From: JAFGGG01 sp964634205
GTDB taxonomy: Bacteria; Spirochaetota; Spirochaetia; SZUA-6; RPPD01
Length of the DNA stretch: 44,348 nucleotides
Assembly: GCA_964634205.1 (NCBI GenBank)
Contig: CAZWKE010000028.1
Span: 1-44,348, forward strand
Direction: 5' to 3'
The notes below the pieces were generated by a model. It was not told the origin of the DNA. It did no database searches and saw nothing but the letters and a program-made list of their open reading frames with translations. How positions within the stretch are numbered: the first letter of the stretch is position 1; every line of letters begins with the position of its first letter. Positions 16,287 to 25,089 of the stretch are shown one piece after another. A program made the translations under genes and the position numbers.

Positions 16287-16856
16287 CTATAACGCCTGTT
16301 TCAAGGCGTTGTTATACAATCGTTCGATGCCGATGGTGGTGGGTGGTCCGTGTCCCGGAAAGATGTAGACGCTGTCTTCAAGATTAAACAATTTCTGTTT
16401 TATTGAAGAAATTAAAAGGCCGCGGGCGTAGGCATGTACCACCGTACCGATGAGCCCGGCTGTAAGGGTGTCGCCGGTGAAAAGGTAGTTTCCTATTTTA
16501 AAGGCCAGGGAGTCGCGTGAATGTCCGGGGAGCTCTATTACCTCAAACAGCAACTCACCGCATTTTATTTTGTCGCCCTGGCGGATAACCCGTGTTTTGA
16601 AGTCCAACACGGTTTCCCGAAAGGCGTAGATCCCGGCCTCGTATATCTTGGCCAGGGTTTTTATACCTTCGATATGAGAATCATGCGTATGGGTGATGAG
16701 GACGGTGCTGATATAGAGCTTATTCTTTTCAATCAGCTTTAAGAGCTCTCCGTCAAAGATGCCGGGATCAACCAGCGTGGCCGGGCCCGGGCCGTCCGGG
16801 GCAACAAGATAACAGTTGGAAAAACCGGTAAAGACAAAATGCGGAAACACCCTCAT
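16287..16856 (-). CDS. MBL-fold metallo-hydrolase (glyoxalase II-like)
   Basis: The 189-residue protein has the full metallo-beta-lactamase-fold metal set: THTHDSH (HxHxDH), LPGHS, FTGDTL with the bridging Asp, and FPGHGPPT for the last His. The N-terminal strand TGFSNCYLVAP fits the glyoxalase II-like branch, which hydrolyses thioesters such as S-lactoyl-glutathione. The short length lacks the C-terminal glutathione-binding domain of true GloB, so the substrate is open. The start overlaps the stop of the pentapeptide-repeat gene (ATGA), and a GGAGG lies about nine bases upstream, so the two are co-translated. Confidence 0.9.
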   Translation of the reverse strand: MRVFPHFVFTGFSNCYLVAPDGPGPATLVDPGIFDGELLKLIEKNKLYISTVLITHTHDSHIEGIKTLAKIYEAGIYAFRETVLDFKTRVIRQGDKIKCGELLFEVIELPGHSRDSLAFKIGNYLFTGDTLTAGLIGTVVHAYARGLLISSIKQKLFNLEDSVYIFPGHGPPTTIGIERLYNNALKQAL

Positions 16857-17452
16857 GCCGGACCAACCTCCTTGTCAAAATAAGCCTCGGCCATGTTGGA
16901 ATACTTGAAACTCACCTCGTCAAGCAGAGTCTGCTCAAAATGGGTACGCAGGATGTTGCAGTCCATGAATTCGGTATGATGAAGTTTGGCGCTGACAAAA
17001 CGGGAGGAATACAGATCCGAATTGTTGAATTTACAGTTTTTGGTCTCCGCTCCCACAAAGGCGGAGCGGACAAGGTCGGATTCCAGAAAATTACAATCCT
17101 CCATCAGGGAACCGGAGAGTACCGTCCACTTCATACTGCTGTGAGAAAAATCACACGACTTAAAAACGGAAAAATCGGCGAACACCATATACAGGCTGCT
17201 TTTTACAAAGTTGCACTGCGTAAACTCCGAATGAGAGAAATTACAGAAACGAATGCTTTTTTGGGAAAAATTCAGTTTCGAGACCGTTATTCCGGAGAGA
17301 TTCAACCCGTAAAACTCGGTGTTTTCATTGATAAACGCGCTGATTTTTTCGATATAAGACTGCTTGTCCGCCAGATGTTGGCTGCAGTATTCACTGAGGT
17401 GCAGGGCGGTATTGTTGCAGGACGGATGTTCGCAAGTTTGGTGTCCGAACAT
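16853..17452 (-). CDS. pentapeptide-repeat protein with N-terminal Cys/His zinc-knuckle-like motif
   Basis: Residues about 60-195 are pentapeptide repeats with the A(D/N)Lxx-like pattern (CNFSHSEFTQCNFVKS, DFSVFKSCDFSHSSM, NCKFNNSDLYSSRF), predicted to fold as a right-handed quadrilateral beta-helix. The first 26 residues carry C7-x4-C12-x10-C23-x2-H26, a likely single zinc site, followed by a short helix. Some pentapeptide proteins mimic DNA and bind gyrase, but no such role can be claimed here. The protein is cytoplasmic (no signal peptide). It is coupled by a four-base overlap to the MBL-fold hydrolase. The ribosome site is weak (TAGGA). Confidence 0.85.
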   Translation of the reverse strand: MFGHQTCEHPSCNNTALHLSEYCSQHLADKQSYIEKISAFINENTEFYGLNLSGITVSKLNFSQKSIRFCNFSHSEFTQCNFVKSSLYMVFADFSVFKSCDFSHSSMKWTVLSGSLMEDCNFLESDLVRSAFVGAETKNCKFNNSDLYSSRFVSAKLHHTEFMDCNILRTHFEQTLLDEVSFKYSNMAEAYFDKEVGPA

Positions 17453-17564
17453 GGGTCTATCCTATAAGAAAAAACCACAAGGTACAAGTAAGAGTGAGAA
17501 TAAAATAAATTGCCGATCATGACCCCGGTCCCCGCTGCCGGCCGCGTTAAAAAAAATAATAAAC

Positions 17565-17594
17565 TTGACCCTGTTAAGCAGACAGCCATATTTT
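17565..17594 (+). promoter_or_regulatory. promoter of the pnt operon
   Basis: TTGACC (17565..17570) and TATTTT (17589..17594) are separated by 18 bases, about 40 bases ahead of the pntAA start codon at 17634. Confidence 0.45.
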
Positions 17595-17633
17595 AAAGTA
17601 AGAGGTACGAGGAATAAGCGGAGGTTTGGAAGG

Positions 17634-18767
17634 ATGACAATAGGCATTCCCAAAGAGTCGGACGGTCATGAACACCGGGTACCGCTTATTCCTGACACTG
17701 TAAAAAAATTGGCGGAGGCAGGCGCGCATGTCATCATTCAGAAAACAATGGGGATTACGGCCGGCTATGATGATGATCAATATATCGGGGCGGGTGCGCA
17801 AATAGGTACGCGTGCCGCTGTGCTCGCAAACGCGGATATTATTCTCCGTATAGAAAAACCCCCGCCAGACGAAGTGGCCCGGCTTAAAAGAGGGGCCGTT
17901 CATATAAGCTACCTTGATCCTTTCAACGCAAAAACTTTGGTCCGTTCCCTTGCCTCACATCACTTGAGTGCGATCTCCATGGAATTGATCCCGCGTATTA
18001 CCAGGACACAAAAAATGGACAGCCTGAGCTCTCAGGCCAGTCTGGCCGGATATGTAGCGGTAATTCTTGCGGCCGAGCGTATAGGCAGGATCTTCCCGAT
18101 GATGGTAACTTCGGCAGGTACCTTATCACCGGCCCGGGTATTTATTATCGGTGCGGGCGTAGCCGGCCTGCAGGCAATTGCCACGGCACATCGGCTGGGA
18201 GCACGGGTTGAGGCGTTTGATACCCGGCCCGCGGTTGAAGAACAGGTAAAATCACTCGGAGCAAAATTCATTAAAATCGACCTGGGCCGGACAGGACAGA
18301 CCAAAAATGGTTACGCCAAGGAACTCACGAAAGCACAGCTTGCAAAGCAGCAGGCGGTTATGGCAAATCACTGTGAAGTTTCCGATGTGGTCATTACTAC
18401 CGCACAGGTTTTCGGCAGGAAAGCTCCCCGTATTGTCACCAGGTCCATGATCGATCGGATGAAGCCCGGAAGTGTGGTAATTGATATGGCGGTGGCCGGT
18501 GGGGGTAATGTGGAAGGTTCCCGATTAGACCGGGAGATTGAGATAAACGGGGTAAGACTTATCGGATATGCGAATTTAGCCGGAATGGTGCCCATAGACG
18601 CAAGCCGGATGTATTCCAACAATATCGGTAACCTTGTTTTGGAGTTTTGGGATAAAGAAAATGAGAGGTTTGTCCTGGACCTGGAAGACGATATCATCAA
18701 AAGCTGCCTGGTGACCCATGAAGGCCGGGTATGGAACAGCCGGTTCAAGGAGTTGTATACATCATGA
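17634..18767 (+). CDS. pntAA: NAD(P) transhydrogenase alpha subunit, soluble NAD-binding part
   Basis: This subunit binds NAD(H) in the proton-translocating transhydrogenase, which makes NADPH at the expense of the proton gradient. The 377-residue protein begins GIPKESDGHEHRVPLIP, as in alanine dehydrogenase/PntA proteins, and carries the mononucleotide-binding VFIIGAGVAGLQAIATAHRLGARVEAFDTR. Two more typical blocks are MIDRMKPGSVVIDMAVAGGGN and GYANLAGMVPIDAS. An earlier in-frame start exists, but the ATG at 17634 has GGAGG ten bases upstream and matches family N-termini. The membrane part is a separate gene, as in the three-gene arrangement, joined by an ATGA overlap. Confidence 0.95.
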   Translation: MTIGIPKESDGHEHRVPLIPDTVKKLAEAGAHVIIQKTMGITAGYDDDQYIGAGAQIGTRAAVLANADIILRIEKPPPDEVARLKRGAVHISYLDPFNAKTLVRSLASHHLSAISMELIPRITRTQKMDSLSSQASLAGYVAVILAAERIGRIFPMMVTSAGTLSPARVFIIGAGVAGLQAIATAHRLGARVEAFDTRPAVEEQVKSLGAKFIKIDLGRTGQTKNGYAKELTKAQLAKQQAVMANHCEVSDVVITTAQVFGRKAPRIVTRSMIDRMKPGSVVIDMAVAGGGNVEGSRLDREIEINGVRLIGYANLAGMVPIDASRMYSNNIGNLVLEFWDKENERFVLDLEDDIIKSCLVTHEGRVWNSRFKELYTS

Positions 18768-19054
18768 TCATTTTTTTACTCTTTATTTTGCTTTTGGCGA
18801 TTTTTTTGGGTTTTGAATTGATCTCCAAGGTACCCTCCACCCTGCATACACCCCTGATGTCGGGATCAAACGCCATTTCCGGAATAACGCTGGTAGGAGC
18901 GCTGACTACGGCCGGAACGGATGTGAACGGATGGGTCACCATTGTATTGGGTGTATTGGCCGTGGTCTTTGCCACCATCAATGTAGTGGGAGGATATTTG
19001 GTAACGGACCGCATGCTGCGTATGTTCACGAAAAAGGAACCGACAAAGAAATGA
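18764..19054 (+). CDS. pntAB: NAD(P) transhydrogenase alpha subunit, membrane part
   Basis: This is the small membrane component (domain II part) of the transhydrogenase, 96 residues with three hydrophobic helices. The family block VPSTLHTPLMSGSNAISGI is present and forms part of the proton path. I chose the ATG at 18764, which overlaps the pntAA stop as ATGA. Twelve codons further upstream an in-frame ATG lies inside pntAA and is unlikely. The stop overlaps pntB in the same ATGA fashion. Confidence 0.95.
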   Translation: MIIFLLFILLLAIFLGFELISKVPSTLHTPLMSGSNAISGITLVGALTTAGTDVNGWVTIVLGVLAVVFATINVVGGYLVTDRMLRMFTKKEPTKK

Positions 19055-20430
19055 GTATAGCGATCGATATCGTGTATATAGTTTCGGCGGTTTTGTTCAT
19101 TTTCGGATTAAAGATGCTTTCCGCGCCGCACAGCGCGCGCCTGGGCAACCTGCTATCGGCTTTGGGCATGCTGCTGGCCGTCGTGGTGACGCTTTTTCAT
19201 AAAGGGATTCTTACCTATCAATGGATTATCACGGGACTGGCTGTGGGGGGTATCATCGGTGTCTTTTCAGCGCGCCTTGTGGCCATGACCTCCATGCCCC
19301 AGATGGTTGCGCTTTTTAACGGTTTCGGGGGTATCGCAAGTCTCCTGGTGGGCTGGGCTGTTTATAGCATAAACCCGCTGCTGCCGCTGCTGCAGATCAT
19401 TACGATTATCCTTTCGGTTTTTATCGGCGGCATAACCTTTACGGGGAGTATGCTGGCCTTTATGAAGCTGAACAGGCTTGTATCCGGGAAACCCATCATG
19501 TTCCGGGGACAGCGGCTTGTAAACGGAGTTATCATCCTGGGCATTATTATGTTTGCGGTGTTCTTCGGGCTTGCTCCGGCCTTTTCCTCTGTTTACTTTC
19601 TTATTTTTCTAGGGCTCTCTCTGCTGTTCGGGATTATGTTTGTACTTCCCATCGGCGGCGCCGACATGCCGGTGGTTATCTCCCTGCTTAACAGTTTTTC
19701 AGGTTTGGCGGCGGCGGCCACGGGCTTTGTCATCAATAATAATATCCTGATAGTGGCCGGATCACTGGTGGGGGCAAGCGGGGTGATCCTGACCAATATA
19801 ATGTGTAAAGCCATGAACCGGTCACTGTTTAACGTGCTGTTCAGCGGTTTCGGTGCGGTAACCGGGACAGCAGGCCAAAGTGAGATAAGTGGTGAGGCAA
19901 AGTCGATTTCCGCGGCCGATGCCTTTTTTATCCTGGAAGCCGCCCAATCGATTGTGATTGTTCCGGGTTACGGATTGGCCGTGGCGCAGGCGCAGCACGC
20001 GGTAAAGGAACTGGCGGACCTGCTGGAAGCAAACGGCGCCCGGGTGCGCTATGCCATTCACCCGGTGGCGGGCAGGATGCCCGGGCACATGAACGTGCTG
20101 TTGGCGGAAGCGAACGTATCTTATGATCAGTTGGCGACCATGGACAGCATTAATCCAAGCATGCCGACGGTCGATGTCGCCATGGTAATCGGCGCAAATG
20201 ACGTGGTAAATCCGGCGGCGCGGGAACAGAAAAACAGCCCCATATACGGTATGCCTATTATTAATGCTGATGAGGCAAAAACCGTTATTATTCTCAAACG
20301 CTCCCTGGCCCCCGGATTTTCGGGGGTTCCCAATCCCTTGTTTTATAAGGAAAATACCCGCATGCTTTTTGGGGACGCCAAGTCCGGCGTTGAGCAGCTT
20401 ATTGCTCAGTTTAAAGACATGCCCGCGTAA
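19051..20430 (+). CDS. pntB: NAD(P) transhydrogenase beta subunit
   Basis: PntB supplies most of the membrane channel and the NADP(H)-binding domain III. The 459-residue protein has about eight or nine membrane helices (residues 1-265) and then the soluble NADP domain with VPGYGLAVAQAQHAVKEL, the GRMPGHMNVLLAEA block, VIGANDVVNPAA and GMPIINADEAKTVIILKRS. The ATG at 19051 overlaps the pntAB stop. The upstream part of the open frame (from 18931) is a pntAB shadow. Together with the two preceding genes it makes a complete transhydrogenase. Confidence 0.96.
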   Translation: MSIAIDIVYIVSAVLFIFGLKMLSAPHSARLGNLLSALGMLLAVVVTLFHKGILTYQWIITGLAVGGIIGVFSARLVAMTSMPQMVALFNGFGGIASLLVGWAVYSINPLLPLLQIITIILSVFIGGITFTGSMLAFMKLNRLVSGKPIMFRGQRLVNGVIILGIIMFAVFFGLAPAFSSVYFLIFLGLSLLFGIMFVLPIGGADMPVVISLLNSFSGLAAAATGFVINNNILIVAGSLVGASGVILTNIMCKAMNRSLFNVLFSGFGAVTGTAGQSEISGEAKSISAADAFFILEAAQSIVIVPGYGLAVAQAQHAVKELADLLEANGARVRYAIHPVAGRMPGHMNVLLAEANVSYDQLATMDSINPSMPTVDVAMVIGANDVVNPAAREQKNSPIYGMPIINADEAKTVIILKRSLAPGFSGVPNPLFYKENTRMLFGDAKSGVEQLIAQFKDMPA

Positions 20431-20451
20431 TACACACTCCATACCGACTGC

Positions 20452-20480
20452 TTGCATGAATATTTTTTTATCAGTATTAT
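20452..20480 (+). promoter_or_regulatory. promoter ahead of the Zn-ribbon gene
   Basis: TTGCAT (20452..20457) and TATTAT (20475..20480) are 17 bases apart, and a perfect TATAAT overlaps at 20478..20483. The ATG at 20488 is seven bases past the TATTAT box with no Shine-Dalgarno sequence, suggesting a leaderless mRNA. Confidence 0.5.
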
Positions 20481-20487
20481 AATTCTC

Positions 20488-20784
20488 ATGAGAGTATGTC
20501 ATGCGTGCGGACAAACAATAGACGAGAAGATGCCGATTGTCAGGAGTGCCGTGTGCCCCGCCTGTGACCGGGACCTGAAGGTTTGCCTGAACTGCGAGTT
20601 CTACAGCCCGGGCTCGCATTGGGACTGCCGTGAGTCGATTACCGATCCCGTGGCGGAAAAAGACAAGGCCAACTTTTGCGACTGGTTTCGCTTTAAAAAC
20701 AGTACGGCCCCGGGTACGGGCACGAAGCAGGCAAAGGGCCGGGAAGCAAAAAATGATTTTTTAAACCTGTTCGGCGATGAGTAA
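20488..20784 (+). CDS. small zinc-ribbon protein of unknown function
   Basis: The chosen ATG at 20488 gives 98 residues beginning MRVCHACGQTI. Two ribbon halves, C4-x2-C7 and C23-x2-C26, form one likely zinc site. A second set, C33-x2-C36 with C47 and C64, could form another. The C-terminal third is Lys/Gly/Ala-rich and disordered-looking, ending NDFLNLFGDE. There is no signal peptide or membrane segment. The function is unknown. The stop region overlaps the murI start by eight bases, so it is translated together with cell-wall and ribosome-maturation genes. A longer reading from 20452 would start inside the promoter and is rejected. Confidence 0.8.
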   Translation: MRVCHACGQTIDEKMPIVRSAVCPACDRDLKVCLNCEFYSPGSHWDCRESITDPVAEKDKANFCDWFRFKNSTAPGTGTKQAKGREAKNDFLNLFGDE

Positions 20785-21722
20785 TAATAAACCGATAGTT
20801 TTCTTCGATTCGGGTGTGGGGGGGCTGCCCTATCTGAAACTGGCGCTTGAGAAACTGCCGCGGGAGAGTTTTATCTACGTGGCGGACCGCAGGAACTATC
20901 CCTACGGGCATAAAAGCGCGGAGCACATCAGGCAGGAGGTGGTGCGGGCGATCGCGGATATTACAAAGCGCTTTGATCCGAAGCTTATTACCATTGCCTG
21001 TAACACGGCCTCCGTGGTGGCCCTGGATGCGCTGCGGAAACGGTTCGATCTGCCGTTTGTCGGCGTTGTCCCGGCCATAAAGCCGGCGGCGGCCCTTACC
21101 AGAAACCGCCGGGTGGGGGTGCTGGCCACGCAGCAGACCCTGGCGAATGAATATATCGCGGATTTGATTCGCAAGTTCGCCGGGGGTTGTGAGGTTGTGT
21201 TGATTCCGGCTTCCAAGCTCCGTGATCTGATTGAGGAACGCTTCTTTTCGGTTACCGAGGCGGAAAAACGCGCGGTGGTCTTGGAAGCCGCCCGCAAGGT
21301 GCAGTCCTCGCGTGTGGATGCCGTGGTTCTGGCCTGCACTCATTTTCTGCATGTGGAAGGTTTGTTCCGTGAAATTCTTGACAGCACTACTCTGCTGGTG
21401 GATTCCCGGCAGGGGGTGGTGAGCCAGCTTGCCCGNNNNNNNNNNNNNNNNNNNNNNNNNNNNNNNNNNNNNNNNNNNNNNNNNNNNNNNNNNNNNNNNN
21501 NNNNNNNNNNNNNNNNNNNNNNNNNNNNNNNNNNNCCGTGTGCTTAAAAACCGGAACCTGGAGGCGCGAAATAATGGGGCGGAGAATAATAGGATGAAAA
21601 ATAATGGGGCGGAGAAAAAGCGGCCGGATGCCCGTTTTTTTCTGACGGCTTCCAGTCCGCTTGAAGAACATTACCGGAAATACTGTACGCATTTCGGGCT
21701 TGAGTTTTGCGGTGTGTTGTGA
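20777..21722 (+). CDS. murI: glutamate racemase, interrupted by assembly gap
   Basis: MurI converts L- to D-glutamate for peptidoglycan. The front 219 residues show FFDSGVGGLPYL (Asp11, Ser12), YPYG, both catalytic cysteines (Cys75 in ACNTAS, Cys187 in ACTHF) and VDSRQGV near the gap. A 100-N gap (21436..21535) follows. After it, a Lys/Asn-rich tandem repeat leads into FFLTASSPLEEHYRKY, a normal MurI C-terminal ending, and TGA at 21720..21722. The two parts are in one frame only if the true gap is a multiple of three. The repeat between the core and the tail is not a usual feature of MurI. Confidence 0.88.
21436..21535. other. assembly gap (100 N)
   Basis: A run of exactly 100 N lies within murI, directly before a short tandem repeat that may have caused the assembly break. 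Confidence 0.99.
21569..21616 (+). repeat. 30-bp-period tandem repeat inside murI
   Basis: The 18-mer AAATAATGGGGCGGAGAA occurs at 21569..21586 and again at 21599..21616. The period is 30 bases (ten codons), encoding NNGAENNRMK then NNGAEKKRPD. More copies may be hidden in the adjoining gap. Confidence 0.8.
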
Positions 21723-22645
21723 TGCGGGGGCAGGTGCTTTACGGAATCAATAATATTTACACGGTTGCCGCGGACGGCAGGGAGCTGGAATGCCGCATAA
21801 AGGGCAAGGTCCTGAAGCAGGACACCCATTATTACAATCCCCTGGCGGTGGGTGACATCGTTCATGTTGAACAGGATGAGTTTTCCGCGAACATGGGCTG
21901 GATTACCGGCAGGGAGGAGAGAACAAGCTATTTTGAGCGCTGGAACAGGAAAAAAAAATCACCCCAGATAATCGCCGCCAATGTCGACCTGTTCGTGATC
22001 GTGGGTTCAGCCGCCTCACCGCCCTTTCGCCCGCGCTTTATCGACCGTATGCTGGTATGCGCGGAGGTGGGCGGCATAAAACCGCTGATCTTGATCAACA
22101 AGATTGACCTCGGCCTCTCGCGGGAGATACCGGAGCGTACCGGTTTTTTTAAGCGTGCGGGGTATGACGTTCTCTATTGTTCGGCCGTAAACGGAGAGGG
22201 GATAGAGGAGCTGAAAAAGCACATGAGTTCACGGACCGTGCTCTTGGCCGGTCAGTCCGGTGTGGGCAAATCGTCACTGCTCAATTGTATCGAACCCGAA
22301 CTCAACCTGAAGGTGGGGGAGATCTCGGCAAAATACGATAAGGGCGTGCACACCACCAACTATGCGATCATGGTGACGGTGCAGAAACGCTTTCGGATTA
22401 TTGATACACCCGGCATCAGGGAGTTGTTTACCCCGGGAATCCAACCGGCCCAGCTGCGTTTTTATTTCCGGGAGTTCGTTCCGCTGCAGGAGCACTGCGC
22501 GTACCCGTCATGCGTGCATATCAATGAACCGGACTGCGCGGTAAAGAAAGCCCTGGAAGAGAATAAAATCAATCAGGACCGCTACCTCAGTTATGTAAAG
22601 ATCTTTGAGGACCTTAACCGGCGGCAAAAGATGAGTTATGAATAA
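21722..22645 (+). CDS. rsgA: ribosome small-subunit biogenesis GTPase RsgA
   Basis: RsgA is a circularly permuted GTPase that checks late 30S subunit assembly. The 307-residue protein has an N-terminal OB-fold (about 1-65), then the permuted G motifs: NKIDL (G4) comes before GQSGVGKSSLLN (G1) and DTPGIREL (G3). A zinc-binding tail follows with HCAYPSCVHINEPDC. The start at 21722 overlaps the murI stop (TGATG). A TTG 15 bases upstream is open but less natural. The stop overlaps the mutS2 start by eight bases. Confidence 0.95.
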   Translation: MRGQVLYGINNIYTVAADGRELECRIKGKVLKQDTHYYNPLAVGDIVHVEQDEFSANMGWITGREERTSYFERWNRKKKSPQIIAANVDLFVIVGSAASPPFRPRFIDRMLVCAEVGGIKPLILINKIDLGLSREIPERTGFFKRAGYDVLYCSAVNGEGIEELKKHMSSRTVLLAGQSGVGKSSLLNCIEPELNLKVGEISAKYDKGVHTTNYAIMVTVQKRFRIIDTPGIRELFTPGIQPAQLRFYFREFVPLQEHCAYPSCVHINEPDCAVKKALEENKINQDRYLSYVKIFEDLNRRQKMSYE

Positions 22646-25022
22646 ACACACCCTGCACCTGTTGTCATTTGCCTCCGTTATCGAAGAACTGAAATCATAC
22701 TGTTGCAGTCAGGCCGCCCGCGATCTGTTGGACAGGCAGGAGATCGGGACCGAGCGGGAGAGGGTAACATATTCGCTGAATCTGGCCGTAGAGCTGCGCA
22801 AGGTACTGGATGCGGGAAAAGATCCGCCGGCACTGACCCTGCCGGATATCGGCGCGTTTGTTTTCCGGTTGAAAAAACAGGGGACCCTGTTGGAACCGGA
22901 GGAGCTGGGCGAACTGGCTGCCTTCATTCATTCAAGCGGCGGATTACGGCGTTTTTTCGACAAGGAGACATCAGGGCCCCTGCGGGAGGTCGGCCGGCGA
23001 ATCCCGGATTTGACGGGAATCGGACGTGAAATATCACGGATCATCGATCCGCAGGGAAACATCCTGGATAAAAAGGTGCCCGAGCTTCGGGCCGTAAAAA
23101 CCCGGATAAAACGCATCCGTGACGAGATCGAACGTCTCTGCCGGACCTACCTGCATGATGAAGCCAATACCCGGATCTGGCAGAGTGATCTGCCGACACT
23201 CAAGGACGGCCGCACCGTTCTGCCCCTGAAAGCACAGTTTAAGGGAAGAATCAAGGGAATTGTGCATGAGGTGTCCGGCAGCGGGGCCACCATTTTTATC
23301 GAGCCCCAGGATGTCGTAGAACGGAACAACCTGTTGGTTATGGAAGAGAACAACTACCGTCAGGAACTGCTGAAAATCATCCGTGCCCTTTCCGATAAGG
23401 TCCGGCAGGTACTTGGGGAAATCCGCGGTATGCTGGATGCAACTGCCTATATCGATGCTCTGTTGGCCAAGGTGCGGTACGCCCGTGTGTATCACTGCAC
23501 TCCCGCCGAGTTTTCAGACTCACGGCTTGCGCTCTACGAGGCCCGGCATCCGCTTCTGGGACCTAAGGCGGTTCCCATTTCCGTGGATATGGATGAGTCC
23601 TGCCGCGTGCTGCTTATTACCGGTCCCAATACCGGGGGCAAGACGGTCTCCTTAAAGACCGTGGGACTGCTGGCGCTGATGAGCCAGTTCGGTATGGAGA
23701 TCCCCGTGCGTGAAGGGAGCATGCTGCCGGTATTCGACAACATACTGGCGGACATCGGGGATGAACAGTCCATAGAACAGTCACTCTCCACCTTTTCCGC
23801 GCACATGACAAACATCGCCTCCATTACCGCGCAGGCCACACAGCGGTCACTGGTGCTGTTGGACGAGCTGGGTGCGGGTACCGATCCGGAAGAAGGCACG
23901 GCCATGGCCATGGCCATCCTCGATTTTTTAATGGAAAGAGACGCCCGGGTTATCGCCACCACCCACCACGGTATTCTGAAAAATTACGGGTACATCAAGC
24001 CGCGCGTCACCAATGCCAGCGTTGATTTTGATCCGCAGAGCCTTACCCCCAATTACAGAATAATTATCGGGGTTCCCGGGGAAAGCCATGCCCTGGTGAT
24101 CGCCGCCCGAAACGGTATCGGCCCCGACATTATCACCGCGGCAGAGGGTTATCTGAACGATGAGCGTACCGATATTTCACATTTGATCGGTGAGTTGTCC
24201 CGGCGGCAGAAAGACCTGCTGCGCCGGCAGGAGCAGCAGGAACAGAAGCAGCGCATAATTGAGGAAAAACTCAAAGAAACCGAGCAAAGGGAACAAAACC
24301 TGCGCGAGCAGGAGCATGAGCTGCGGGAACAGGGCCTGCAGGAACTGAACCGGCTGTTGGCGGAAAGCCGGAAGGAGCTTGAACACGTCATAAAAGAGAT
24401 ACGCGAAAGCACCAATGTGGAGGAGAACATTGAGAAGGGCAGGCAGGTCATCAGCCGGCTCGAGGCCGGGGTGGCCCATGAATCGCGGCGGCTCGAGGCC
24501 GGGCGTACACGCGCGGCGGACGGAACCGCAAGCGGAGTGAGGGGCGGGGACGCGGGCGGAGGTGGCGCCGCGGAGAAGCTTGGCCCCGGTACGGCGGTGA
24601 CATTTAAGGACTCGGGGAAAAGCGGAAGGATTGTCCGCGGCGCCCGGGGTGGAAGATGGGTGGTTGAAACCGACAATGCCCGGGTTACCGTACCCGCACA
24701 CGAACTGATACCTACACCCGAACGGCGGATTGATGAGGTGTCGGTTTCAATCCATGACACCAGCGCGGGGACGCAGCCCGTGTTTGAGTTGAATGTGCGC
24801 GGATTTCGCCTGGCCCCGGCCATGCGCAGCGTGGAGAAGCAGATGGACGCGGTGGTGGTTCAGGGCATCCGTTCCTTTACCATCCTGCACGGCAAAGGCC
24901 AAGGCATTCTGCAGCAGGCCATCCACGATTATTTAAAACACCATCCCCATGTGCAGGAATATCATTTTGCCCGGCCCGAAGAGGGCGGTTCGGGCAAGAC
25001 CGTCGTGATTATGAAACCCTGA
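22638..25022 (+). CDS. mutS2: MutS2 family ATPase with Smr domain
   Basis: MutS2 binds branched DNA or collided ribosomes rather than doing mismatch repair. The 794-residue protein has the MutS core with Walker A GPNTGGKT (329-336), the Walker B region VLLDELGAGTDPEEGTAMA and ATTHHGILK. A long charged coiled coil (about 515-615, repeated Glu/Gln/Arg) follows, then a KOW-like small domain (GTAVTFKDSGKSGRIV) and a C-terminal Smr domain with HGKGQGIL. In the Smr domain the usual LDLRG is LNVRG, so the Asp used for nuclease activity in some Smr proteins is Asn here. It ends the pnt-murI-rsgA-mutS2 run. Confidence 0.95.
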   Translation: MNKHTLHLLSFASVIEELKSYCCSQAARDLLDRQEIGTERERVTYSLNLAVELRKVLDAGKDPPALTLPDIGAFVFRLKKQGTLLEPEELGELAAFIHSSGGLRRFFDKETSGPLREVGRRIPDLTGIGREISRIIDPQGNILDKKVPELRAVKTRIKRIRDEIERLCRTYLHDEANTRIWQSDLPTLKDGRTVLPLKAQFKGRIKGIVHEVSGSGATIFIEPQDVVERNNLLVMEENNYRQELLKIIRALSDKVRQVLGEIRGMLDATAYIDALLAKVRYARVYHCTPAEFSDSRLALYEARHPLLGPKAVPISVDMDESCRVLLITGPNTGGKTVSLKTVGLLALMSQFGMEIPVREGSMLPVFDNILADIGDEQSIEQSLSTFSAHMTNIASITAQATQRSLVLLDELGAGTDPEEGTAMAMAILDFLMERDARVIATTHHGILKNYGYIKPRVTNASVDFDPQSLTPNYRIIIGVPGESHALVIAARNGIGPDIITAAEGYLNDERTDISHLIGELSRRQKDLLRRQEQQEQKQRIIEEKLKETEQREQNLREQEHELREQGLQELNRLLAESRKELEHVIKEIRESTNVEENIEKGRQVISRLEAGVAHESRRLEAGRTRAADGTASGVRGGDAGGGGAAEKLGPGTAVTFKDSGKSGRIVRGARGGRWVVETDNARVTVPAHELIPTPERRIDEVSVSIHDTSAGTQPVFELNVRGFRLAPAMRSVEKQMDAVVVQGIRSFTILHGKGQGILQQAIHDYLKHHPHVQEYHFARPEEGGSGKTVVIMKP

Positions 25023-25089
25023 TTCGTTTTTTTGTTGTTGTCCCTGTCGATTTCCTATATTATAGTTATATAAAAGTATATCTTTTATC

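Noticed and set aside
18931..19050. Upstream extension of pntB
   Set aside because: This part of the open frame is out-of-frame pntAB sequence; the ATGA overlap at 19051 and family N-termini mark the real start.
21569..21616. Possible CRISPR or insertion-sequence repeat
   Set aside because: There are only two copies, with a 12-base interval, in frame within murI; no spacers, cas genes or transposase are present.
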